From Phaseolus vulgaris (lineage: Eukaryota > Streptophyta > Magnoliopsida > Fabales > Fabaceae): DNA of 64,000 nt. The position numbers and the translations under genes are program-made. Every line of letters begins with the position of its first letter. Within the stretch, counting starts at the first letter, position 1. Under the pieces are notes generated by a model. That model saw only the letters and a list, made by a program, of their open reading frames with translations. It did no database searches and was not told the origin of the DNA. Of this stretch, positions 1 through 10,177 are shown in pieces. Location: contig NC_023756.2 of assembly GCF_000499845.2 (NCBI RefSeq), forward strand, positions 2,381,332 through 2,445,331. Direction: 5' to 3'.

Positions 1-2420
1 AATAATTTTTTTATTCATGACTGCCAGGGCAAAAAGGAAGGTTCGTTTGTGTGTAAAACTGTTTGATTTTTGTGTGGGTAAATACTCATCCGTTTGACCG
101 AAAATTTGATGCGTTTTGTCCCAAATTCAGTGGAGATTCTTACGTGGAATTTCAGGAAAAAACTATTTTGGGAGAATTTTTCAGAAATTTTGTGCAAACC
201 AAGGCTATCCTCTACCAAAACCTTTGAAATTTCGCCCAACTTTCTGCAATATTATTCTGGGTATGTATTGCACTGAAAGAATTCACACAACTACTTTCAT
301 ATGTTGTTTGCACTCAGGTAAGGAGGCACGTGCATAAACAAATCACAAAAAGAAGATACGAGGAAGAAAAACTAGGACGTTTTTTTTCGGAACAAAAATT
401 TTGTTCACTCTCGGTCTGAGACAGACTACGCGTTACTCCTTGGGTATTTTGGTCTGAAATTTTTACCAGACATTCGTCATTGTGTCCATTGAGTTTTGGC
501 TGAGACTTGAGCTCCAGATTCGTCCCACAAGATTGGAAATAAATTTTTTATTCATACTGCCAGGACTGAAAGGAAGGTTTGTTTGTGTGTGAAACTGTTT
601 GATTTTTTTCGTGGGCGAATACTCATCTGTTTGACCTGAAATTTGTCGCGTTTTGTCCCAAATTCAGTGGAGATTCTTACGTGGAATTTCAGGAAAAAAC
701 TATTTTGGGAAAAATTTTCAGAAATTTTGTGCAAACCAAGGCTATCCTCTACCGAAACTTGTGAAACTTCGCCCTACTTTCTGAAATTTTATTCTGGGTC
801 CGTACTGCGCTGGAAAAATTCACACAAGTACTTTCATATGTTGTTTGCACCCAGGTAAGGAGGCACGTGCATAAACAAATCACAAAAAGAAGATACGGGG
901 AAGAAAAACTAGGACGTTTGTTTTCGGAACACCAATTTTGTTCACTCTCGGTCTGAGACAGACTACGCGTTACTCCTTGGGTATTTTTGGTCTGAAATTT
1001 TTACCAGACATTTGTCACTGTGTCCATTGAGTTTTGGTGCCGACTTAAGCTCCAGATTCGTCCCACAAGATTGGAAATAAATTTTTTATTCATCACTGCC
1101 AGGGCTGAAAGGAAGGTTCGCCTGTGTGTGAAATTCTTCGATTTTTTTCGTTGGTGAGTACTCATCTGTTTGACCCGAATTTTGTCGCGTTCTGTCCCAA
1201 ATTCACTGGAGATTGTTACGTGGAATTTCAGGAAAAAACTATTTCGGGAGAATTTTTCAGAAATTTTGTTTAAACCAAGGCTATCCTCTACCAAAACTTG
1301 TGAAATTTCGCCCAACTTTCTGCAATTTTATTTTGGGTCCGTATTGCGCTGAAAAAACTCACACAAGTACTTTCATATGTTGTTTGCACCCAGGTAAGGA
1401 GGCACATCCATAAACAAATCACAAGAAGAAGATACGGGGAAGAAAGGCTAGGACGTTTTGTTTTCGGAAAACCAATTTTGTTCACTCTCGGTCTAGGACT
1501 TACTACACCTTACTCCTTGGGTATTTTGGTCTGAAATTTTTACCTAACGTTCTTCAATTACGTCGAATTTCAGGAAAAAACTATTTCGGAAAATTTATTC
1601 AGAAATATTTTGCAAACCAAGGTTATCCTCTACCAACACTTGTGAAATTTCGCCCAACTTTCTGCAACTTTATTCTAGGTTCGTATTGCGCTGAAAAAAT
1701 TCATACAAGTACTTTTATATGTTGTTTTCACTCAGGTAAGGAGGCACGTGCATAAACAAATCACAAAAAGAAGATACGGGGAAGAAAAACTATGACGCTT
1801 GTTTTCGGAACACCAGTTTTGTTCACTCTCGGTCTCGAACATACTACACGTTACTTCTTCGGTATTTTGTTCTGAAATTTTTACCATACGTTCTTCACTG
1901 TGTCTATTGAATTTTGGCTAAGACTTGAGCTCCAGATTCGTCCCACAAGATTGGAAATAAATTTTTAATCCATCACTGCCAGGGCTGAAAAGAAGGTTCG
2001 TTTGTGTGTGAAACTGTTTGAATTTTTTCGTGGGTGAATACTCATCCGTTTGACCTGAAATTTGTCGAGTTTTTTCCCAAATTCAATGGAGATTCTTACG
2101 TGGAATTTCAGGAAAAAACTATTTCGGGAGAATTTTTCAGAAATTTTGTGCAAATCAAGGCGAACTTTCTGCAATTTTATTCTGGGTCCACATTGCGCTG
2201 AAAAAATTCACACAAGTACTTTCGTATGTTTTTTGCATCCAAGTACGGAGATACGTGCATAAATAAATCACAAAAAGAAAATACGGGAAAGAAAAGTCAC
2301 GACCTTTTGTTTTCGGAAAACCAATTTTGTTCACTCTCAATATAGGACTTACTACGCCTTACTCCTTAGATATTTTGGTGTGAAATTTTATCCATACGTT
2401 CTTCTTCTCCTCCTCTTACA
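1..2420. repeat. Tandem satellite array, unit about 538 bp
   Basis: Four to five head-to-tail copies of one unit. The landmark CACTGCCAGGGCTG recurs near 19, 556, 1095 and 1974, giving spacings of 537, 539 and 879. The last spacing hides a copy at about 1555-1952 that lost roughly 200 bp. The rightmost copy has a further internal deletion near 2160 and ends near 2400. The array continues beyond the left edge. No open frame spans it, so the small frames inside are chance. Unit length and legume context recall khipu, the subtelomeric satellite of common bean (about 528 bp), but I could not compare sequences, so the family name is inference. Confidence 0.85.
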
Positions 2421-4280
2421 TTATTATTATCATCAATCTTTTCCAAAAAAAGTGACTATGAGATCATCACAAAATCACCTTTGTGTTCATCATGTCAGTT
2501 AGGTGAGATACCTGATTTTTTAACTATAATAAAGAGAGAAAAAACAACTTTCTATGTTAGTTATTTTTATAATCGACATAGTTAAGATTTTCTATTTTAT
2601 GTTAGTTTTTTAATCTGGCATAAAAACATATTGGAATAATGAATCTTATTTAAAACATGATAAGAAGGATTTATATCACTAATCTACTATGTTTGTCATT
2701 GTTTAGAGCATAATGAGATTTATATAAATGATTATGTTAGTTATATAATCAATTATCTATTTTTATTTATTTATTTATGCGACAATGGGATAAGCCATTA
2801 ATATTGAGATTAATATTGAAATGTGTTATGTGTGGTTAATAATTATTATTATTGATAAATGTTGTGGATAAGATTGAGGGAGGGTATTATAAATTTTTAT
2901 TTTTTCCATTTAAGTAGTTAACAATCTATACTAGTGAAGTAATGATACAAAATATTTGTATTTAGAAGAAATGTGTTCTTTTCACATTACATATAAAAAA
3001 AAACATATCGAAAATAGAAGAAAAATCAATGAATAATAAATTTGTGATCTTGTGTTTTATGATTGATGAATTGTATATATTATATAATAGGAGAAATAAT
3101 GTTAGGGACTCCATATTTTTTAAAATTATTGTGTCGTTATTATCTGGCTGCGACATTTTTTTTTATAAAAATGAAGTTACTATTTTTTACTATGTTAAAA
3201 AGATGTTTAACTTAACTCTTCTTTTTCTCTAAGAAAAACTTTTATGTTATATCAAATACTAAGAAATTTGATTCTTTTGTAGTTTCTGTTCTTAATATTG
3301 AAGTGCTTTATGAAAAAAAAATATTACAGATTTAAATTGATTAGATATTTCTTGTTAAGCATTGTACTTCAATATTGTTGAAATATTATATTATTGTAGA
3401 TTTCATATCAATTAAAAATAAAATTTAATTATAATATAGATCATTATAGTTTGGTGAGGTTCACTATAAGATAAGATCCAATTTATTTATAGTCTATCCA
3501 ATTAAGTGCTTTGTAAACTATTATATTATCTTTATTAAATTCTTATTAGACAACTTACTAAATACCTAATTTTAATGAAGATGAGTTAAATAAACTCATT
3601 TACCAAGAAAAATTAACAAATATTATTATTAAAATTAACTTTCTTTTTAAATATCAATAATTGAATTATTATGAGACAACAATAAAAAAAAAGTCTAACT
3701 ATCTTTATGAAAATGACATACATAAATATTCTAATAATTTGTAACATCTGCACTTGTAATATCTCTCTAAATTTAAAATATAATTTCTACATCATGCATT
3801 ACACAATTAAAATATCTTTTTTTATCTTTATATTAAGGAAAGTATAAGCCTTTTATTTGTATTTTTATAACCTCATATGTTAAAATTTAATATTTATATT
3901 AATTTTATAATATTTTAAAAATTAGTTTGTCTTTTACAAATTTAAAATTCAAAACAACATATCATATACCAAAGCTAGATCTCACTTATCATAACTATAT
4001 TTCCCTTTTCTCAAACCTAATCCTTCTCTCTTCTAAGTCGCGCACAATGTTATAAATAAAAATAAAATAATAATAATAATAACATAACTTTTGTTATCAA
4101 ATATAAGAATTTCAATATATAGGTATAAAATTGAAATTATGTCTTGTAACTGCTTATTCTTTTATTATCTTCTTACCCTTATAAAAATAACTAATTTTTT
4201 TAATTTAATTATTTGAAAAAAAAATCACTCACTGTAAATATTAATTACTATAATAAAAAATAGAAAAGAGTAAAAAAGGG
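2421..4280. other. AT-rich spacer, no gene seen
   Basis: Very AT-rich DNA with short A and T runs and no reading frame showing coding character. It separates the satellite array from the first SAP gene. Confidence 0.6.
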
Positions 4281-4323
4281 AAAAGAAAATATGATGGCGC
4301 GTATGTAGCCGCCAGGTTGGAAG

Positions 4324-4389
4324 TCTAGAATGTTCTTTTTGTCTCGTAATGGCTGACTTAAGCTCCAAGCTATTTCCAAACCTATAAAT
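4324..4389 (+). promoter_or_regulatory. Promoter of SAP copy 1: heat-shock element and TATA box
   Basis: TCTAGAATGTTCT at 4324-4336 contains a perfect AGAAnnTTCT heat-shock-factor core, with a weaker third unit to its left (gTC instead of TTC). CTATAAATA at 4382-4390 is a good TATA box about 100 bp before the ATG. The same HSE core sits upstream of the duplicate gene at 8486-8499, so it was conserved through the duplication. Confidence 0.6.
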
Positions 4390-4481
4390 ACCTCTCTCTC
4401 CTTTTCTTCTTCCCCAATTCATTCTCTTCAATTTTCAGTTTTCGTTCTTTCGCAAAACTCAAAATCCCTAACAATATTTTC

Positions 4482-5964
4482 ATGGCATCAGGCGGAACCG
4501 AAGCCTTTCCCGATTTGGGTGAACACTGCCAGCACCGCGATTGCCACCAGCTCGATTTTCTTCCTTTCACCTGCTACGGTTGCCAAAAGGTAATTCCTCT
4601 TTCTCTTCTTCTACCATCAAAGTTAATTGCAACACTTTATTTAACATGTTTAATTTCATTATTCGATGATGGTTTTTGCATATTCAGAAATTAATACTCA
4701 CAACTTTTATATACTAAATATGGTTTTTCAGTTCTCAACGTGTTTTTTTTATCATGTGCACCTATCAGCCTTTTGTTTGTTTTTTTTTTTTGTCGAAATA
4801 GTAAACCTTTTAATATTCTGCGTGTATAATTGTTTGTAGGAAGTTTTTTTTCGGGTATAATGGAAGAACCTTTAAATTCAAATTAATCTCTTAGATGTGA
4901 TACTTATACAGCAACCAGAATGTTGTTGGGGATCACCAATAAATGGAGGCTATTACATATAGCAGATTACTGTATTATTTGGTTATTAATTTTTTTGCCC
5001 ACATTTCATTAATTTCGGAATAGATTTTCAAATAAGTATCAGAAAATTTCAAACTGAATGGGAAGTGACCAAGAAATTTATAGGTGCAGGAATAAACCAC
5101 ATATTTGGTGTTTTCATTGATCTGGTAATGTACTCCCGCAATTGGGTTACATTCTGTTAGATTGTGTATATGAAAAGGGTAATTTTGATGAAATAGTCTA
5201 GTTGACACGGATTTATGTAGTTAAAGTGTTTATTTTTTTTATCTTGGGTTGCATATCCTACTATCCTTTTCCATATATAAGTCGTTTGTGGCTGATAAGA
5301 AATACAAACAATTCATAAAACAATATATACATAATTTTTTTGTGACTATCTCTTTCTTTTTACAATGACATGCAATAAGTTGTGTTCAGAAGATGGATCA
5401 AACAAGAAAAATTGTTGTACAGAAAATTTCTCTTAATCTGAGATGTTTGTAAACCGTCAGGCCAACAACACTAACATGCCTGCAATTTGACAGGTGTTTT
5501 GTTTGGAGCACAGATCCTACAAGTCCCACGCGTGCACGAACTCCGATCACAATAGCAGAAAAGTGGTTGTCTGCGAAACGTGTTCCATGTCCATTGAGAC
5601 CACCGGCTATGTTGGACAGGACGAGGAGGCAATCTTGGAGAAGCACCTCAAGTCTGGTAACTGTGATCCCACCAAGAAGAAGAAGCCCATTTGCCCTGTC
5701 AAGCGCTGCAAGGAGGTTTTGACTTTCTCCAACACCAGCAGCTGTAAAACTTGCCACATGAAGGTGTGCCTCAAGCACCGTTTCCCTGCTGATCATGCTT
5801 GTAGCAGAGGAGTTTCAGCTTCTTCCTCATCCCCTGCTGCTAATGGTGGATGGAAGAATCGGTTTTTGGCTGCTTTAGTTTCAAGGACTGCACAGGAATG
5901 TGCCAAAACTGGTGCAACTCGTTCAACCTCTCCTCCTAGCACTCCTTCTGTGAAGGCCTATTGA
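4482..5964 (+). CDS. Stress-associated AN1 zinc-finger protein, SAP12-like, copy 1
   Basis: Two exons, 4482-4589 and 5494-5964, with a 904-bp GT-AG intron in phase 0, give 192 residues. The first AN1 finger covers about residues 16-50 (C16, C21, C31, C34, C39, H42, H48, C50) and is split by the intron after K36. The second covers about 103-139 (C103, C108, C120, C123, C128, H131, H137, C139). A Cys pair at 63/66 lies between them. The opening [13 protein letters not shown], the two AN1 domains without an A20 domain, and the [11 protein letters not shown] tail match the Arabidopsis SAP11/12/13 class. That class is linked to abiotic stress, and SAP12 was reported as redox-responsive. The start is the first ATG after a TATA box and a normal leader. 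The tandem paralog lies at 8591-9549. The family is near certain; the exact orthologue is less so. Confidence 0.93.
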
Positions 5965-6400
5965 ATGCTAATTGCTTTCATATGATTTCAGAGTGGTTTG
6001 ATGGCAATGTTGTAGCATGTTCCTTTGCAATTTGAATGTTCAAATTTACAGCATAAACTACGATACGGATTTTTTTATTTTTTTTTAATTTAGATCTCGT
6101 GGTAGCACACATCATTGTTCCCTTCTAAACTAAACCCATAAACACCTTTTCAATGTATATCCTTGCTCATGAAAACAAATACTAAAAGGTTACATACTAT
6201 TCATGATGGTTCTGAAACTTCTTTAATGTAATAGTTTTATCTCATTCTTATTTCTCACTTATATATGTACCATTTATATAACTGTCTCTTTACACCAGAG
6301 TCATTGGTTGTGTTGGTTTTCCAGATGGTAAAGATATGATATGAAACTAGTAAAGATATGATATCAAACAAAATCACAAATTGAAAATCAACATCCAAGG
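5965..6400. other. 3' flank of SAP copy 1
   Basis: Probable 3' UTR and flank. It is similar to the region after SAP copy 2 (9583-9950), for example the shared ATTGGTTGTGT near 6304 and 9907. Where copy 2 continues into FTR exons 6 and 5, this block jumps directly to sequence matching the FTR intron beyond exon 5. About 460 bp including both exons is therefore missing here. Confidence 0.5.
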
Positions 6401-7445
6401 GGAGTAAACTTAGGGCTTATGTTTTTCTCATCCATGTTTCTTGACTAAAACAACACAACATGCAAGGGCTTTTACAGCATAAAAATAGTCCAGTGCAGAT
6501 ATTTTTAGTAAAACTCAAAACAGTAAAAGTTATGCTGCACCCGTAAACAAATATAAGCCAAGGCAGTGAGGTATCAAACCTTGATACAATGTCCTCACAA
6601 CAGTTTTTGGCCAACTTTATTTAAAGCTACCCTATTGAATAAATAGGTATTTACAAGATAAATAAGATCATGTCTATATTGTTCTGTGATTAGTTTGTTC
6701 GTAAATATACAATTGTAATTTCCTATGAAGAAAAAAAATTCCTTGAGTTGAGTTGTCTTTTTTCTTTGGGTTGATATTTGTGCTGTGTGCTGATTTCAAA
6801 ATATTAATCCAAAATGAAACTAATTTAAACAAGCATATGCCTGAATTGCAATAAAACTTGGTCGTTACAATAGAAGGAGTTTCAAACCTAATAAGATGTG
6901 ATCAAAGAAAGCATATTTCTTCCCATGTAGTAATACCAGATATACGAATCTTCTCATGGGAATGAATACAAGGGCAATTCCAAAATGTTCCCAGATGTTC
7001 TTTGGATATTGACAATATGAACTTGCAAATATAGTTGTTTGCTGTTATTATATCAACTTATTTATCCATTCCTATATTGAAGACAGGCCATGTTGTTTCT
7101 TCTTCCTATTATAGTACAGGGCAAAAGGGGGTGTTTGCCTAAGATGAAAAACAAATGCAGCTTGTAAACCTAAAAGTATAAAACTACCCTAGAAAATCTT
7201 GATTTAAACAGGCAAGCATGAACATCTAAGACAAAAAACTGAGGTTGATTGATTAAAATACATAATCAACCAATGTCCTTTTTATGGTCTCTTCTTTAAT
7301 GCAAAGGAAAACTTAACTATCTCTGCAATATGCACAAAATTTTCAAGACCATGAAAACCCAATCAAAAACAAACGATGTTAATATTTAAGACCAATCATC
7401 AGCTTCCTAAAACACAACTCCCAACATTTTCAACCCAAAGTGTTT
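6380..7445 (-). pseudogene. Remnant of a duplicated ferredoxin-thioredoxin reductase gene
   Basis: This stretch is clearly similar to introns of the intact FTR gene: 6400-6700 matches 10440-10740, 6830-6990 matches 10965-11120, and 7080-7340 matches 12650-12880. The only coding remnant I recognise is the 5'-splice half of exon 4 at about 6950-6986 (counterpart near 11086-11120). It has extra bases that shift the frame and has lost the GT donor. Exons 5 and 6 are deleted, and exons 1-3 are absent because the block ends before them. It is dead as an FTR gene. Confidence 0.7.
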
Positions 7446-7858
7446 CTCTCCTGGTCGGCACCAGATGATTTCGGGATGTCTCGGTATTCAGTGTCGACCG
7501 ACAGACATGTTTAAATACATTAAGGTATAAGGATGGTTAACAAGGCTAAACCGTACGAAAAATTAGTAAACCGTACGAAAAATTAGGTAATACTCTACAT
7601 GCTAATCTCGGCCCAACTAACAGAACTTATCATAGTAGTATAAATAGGTGCAATAATCAAAACAAAGATACATCATTATTATGCATCTATTGCATTGAAT
7701 ACTAAACACTTACTTTTGAGCATCAAAGTATCTTTTACAAGTGTCTTTCCAACCGAAAGTAAAGAGTTAAGAGCGAAGAAAGAAAGAAGCAGAATCCGAC
7801 CGAAGGAGTTAATTGTTCCACTGTAAAAGATACTCTCGGCCCCTCTATACAATAACAG
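7446..7858. mobile_element. LTR-like insertion in the left duplication block
   Basis: This sequence interrupts the similarity between the two duplication blocks (left side resembles 13010-13030, right side resembles 13069 onward). It starts TGTTTCTCTCC and ends ACAATAACA, so it has the TG...CA ends of an LTR. It has a TATAAATAGG at 7639-7648 followed by a short leader, and it is slightly richer in GC than its flanks. I found no clear target duplication and no internal genes, so solo LTR is a working label. Confidence 0.4.
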
Positions 7859-8430
7859 ATTCAAATTGAATAGACGAGGGATTGGAGGGATGGGTGGACC
7901 TATTTATGAATCCTAATAGTCATAGTTTGCAAAGAAAACCTCATAAATAAGCTTGTTTCTAAGAACCGAGAAGAGTGAGAGAAGAAACTAAATAGGATAA
8001 ATAATATTCTCCTGAGCTTTCTAGTTGAAATTATCAGTGACTAGAGAGTTGTAGTATGTGACATCTGAGAGTGAATACAAGTTTTTCGTGCCTTCATTAT
8101 TTGAGAAATGGAGGAATACCTTTGGTGTTTCAGTGCAATTCATGTCATTTTTTTAGGATCTGTGATCCTTAGGTTAGATTGGAGTGATTCCATTATTAAA
8201 ATTATTTGAATAGGATATAGAATACAAATTACTAGACTAAAATACAATTTTGATCTTCCTTTTTTTAATCCATGATTTTTTTAACATAGAGTTATTTCGA
8301 CCAACCCTACAAATTAAGTTAATACCTTAATAATTAAGATATTAATATTTACTTACATGTCATATACTTTTATCTAACCAAAAAAATAAACAATGACATA
8401 TAATATATATATATAGGGAAAAAAAGAAAA
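7859..8430. other. End of left duplication block and spacer
   Basis: 7859-7920 is similar to 13068-13135, the last recognisable part of the duplicated FTR intron. The rest, up to the promoter of SAP copy 2, is AT-rich with a short AT run near 8400 and no gene. Confidence 0.5.
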
Positions 8431-8485
8431 AAAAAATACCATGGCGTGTGGTCGTCGTGTTGGAAAACTCTGAATCCGCGATTGC

Positions 8486-8499
8486 TTCTAGAATCTTCT
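8486..8499 (+). promoter_or_regulatory. Heat-shock element of SAP copy 2
   Basis: TTCTAGAATCTTCT is a perfect three-unit HSE (TTCnnGAAnnTTC), 91 bp before the ATG. A degenerate TATA-like TTATATTG follows near 8516. The core matches the HSE of copy 1. Confidence 0.65.
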
Positions 8500-8590
8500 A
8501 TTTGAATTCACTGTGTTATATTGAATATTCTTCAAATTATTCATCAGTTTTTCGATCTTTCACAAAACTCAGAACCCTATTGGTATATCC

Positions 8591-9549
8591 ATGGCTTCAG
8601 GTGGAACCGAAACTTTTCCAGATTTGGGTAAAAACTGCCAGCACCGCGACTGCAACCACCTCGATTTTCTTCCTTACATCTGCGACGGTTGCCAACGAGT
8701 AATTCATCTTTCTCTTCTCATCGCTTCCAAATTGATTACAACACCTTGTTCATCACTTCTGCAATTGAAATCCTTTTTTTTTCTTAACAATTAACCTAAC
8801 AATGGATGTCTGCAATCAAAATATCGGTGCCCTAAAGGCAAACTTTAAATAAATGAATAACTTTTTAAAAATTTACTCACTGTAGAAAGTGATAGAATTG
8901 GTTTAAAAAATAGAAAACTGTTTATTTTATTAGAAAAATAACTGCAAACAAATGGGTAGATTATATTTAATTATTTTCAGTCAGATTAAAATTGTAAGAA
9001 AATAATTTATATTGTAAATCAATTTATGTTTAGTGGCATTGACCCCTATTTTATGTTGATTATAAGTAATCTCACAGTAATCTGAAATGGCTGAAAACAG
9101 TGACATGGGCAGCACTAACATGACAACAATGGCAGGTGTTTTGTTCGGAGCACAGATCTTACAAGTCTCACGCGTGCGCGAAATCTAACCTAAGCAGAAA
9201 GGTGATTGTTTGCCAAACATGTTCCATGTCCATTGAGACCACCGGCTACGTGGGACAAGACGAAGATGCAATCTTGGAGAAGCACCACAAGTCTGGGAAC
9301 TGTGATCCCACCAACAAGAAGAAGAAAACCATTTGCCCTGTCAAGGGGTGCAAGGAGATTTTATCAATATCCAACACCAGCACATGTAAAACTTGCCACC
9401 TGAAGGTGTGCCTCAAACACCGTTTTCCTTCTGATCATGCTTGTAGCAGAGGAGTTTCAGCTTCTGCTTCAGCTTCTGCTGCTGATGGTGGGTGGAAGAA
9501 TTTTCTTAGCTGCTTTTGTTTCAAAACAGAACAACAGAAAAGGCCATAA
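8591..9549 (+). CDS. Stress-associated AN1 zinc-finger protein, SAP12-like, copy 2
   Basis: Exons 8591-8698 and 9136-9549, with a 437-bp GT-AG intron at the same position and phase as copy 1, give 173 residues. Both AN1 fingers are complete: C16...C50, and a second run from CPVKGC to HAC. The Cys pair between them is kept. The protein stops at TAA 9547-9549. In frame beyond that stop lie ten more codons ending ATPSVKVH and a TGA at 9580-9582, matching the tail of copy 1. The gene therefore seems to have lost its last eleven or so residues through a small indel. Domains are intact, so I expect it to be functional. The FTR gene converges from the other strand 629 bp downstream. Confidence 0.92.
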
Positions 9550-10177
9550 ACTAGTGCAACTCCTTCTGTTAAGGTCCATTGAATATATTGCTTTATGTTA
9601 TGATTTTTGAATGGTTTGATGGCAATGTAAGATTATTTTATTGAATGTTCAAAATTACTTCATAAAATACAATATTGGGATTCTTTTTTTATATTTAGAT
9701 CTCATGTAGTAGCATACATCATTGCTCCCATTTAAACTGATGTCATAAACAGCACCTTTGCAATGCACATCCTTATTTATCAGCAGAAATACTAAAAAAT
9801 TGGCCTTATTTTATGGTTTTATCTCTTTCAGTTCATATTTCTCGCTTTGTATATTACTTGTCATATTCCTAGTTAACGACAGATTTCTATCTGTTTACAC
9901 CAGATTCATTGGTTGTGTAGGTTTACCATATGATATGAAACTGGTGAAATCGTAGCTGCGTTTAGCATGCGCAGCAAAAACTAAATAAAAGAAATGATGA
10001 GGTGAATGAAATATGTAATAGAGAGTAAGATAAGAATGCAGATATAGAAATTACAAATGATTTTTAGTAAATACAAATATAATACCTACATATCATTACA
10101 CCTTTCTTTTGACTTGTCTTTGAAAGCATACAGCCCGTAACAACTAACAAGTAACTCAATACACAATATTCTGGGTG
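9550..10177. other. Shared 3' flanks of SAP copy 2 and FTR
   Basis: The convergent intergenic region. 9550-9582 is the orphaned in-frame SAP tail. 9583-9950 resembles the 3' flank of SAP copy 1. 9950-10177 would be the 3' UTR of the minus-strand FTR gene. No other gene is seen. Confidence 0.5.

Noticed and set aside
94..2340. Repeated 60-104 codon frames in the first 2.4 kb
   Set aside because: They recur with the satellite unit in different frames and carry frameshifts between units. They are repeat by-products.
5398..5796. Minus-strand frame of 132 codons
   Set aside because: Antisense shadow of SAP copy 1 exon 2, whose plus-strand frame has two complete AN1 fingers.
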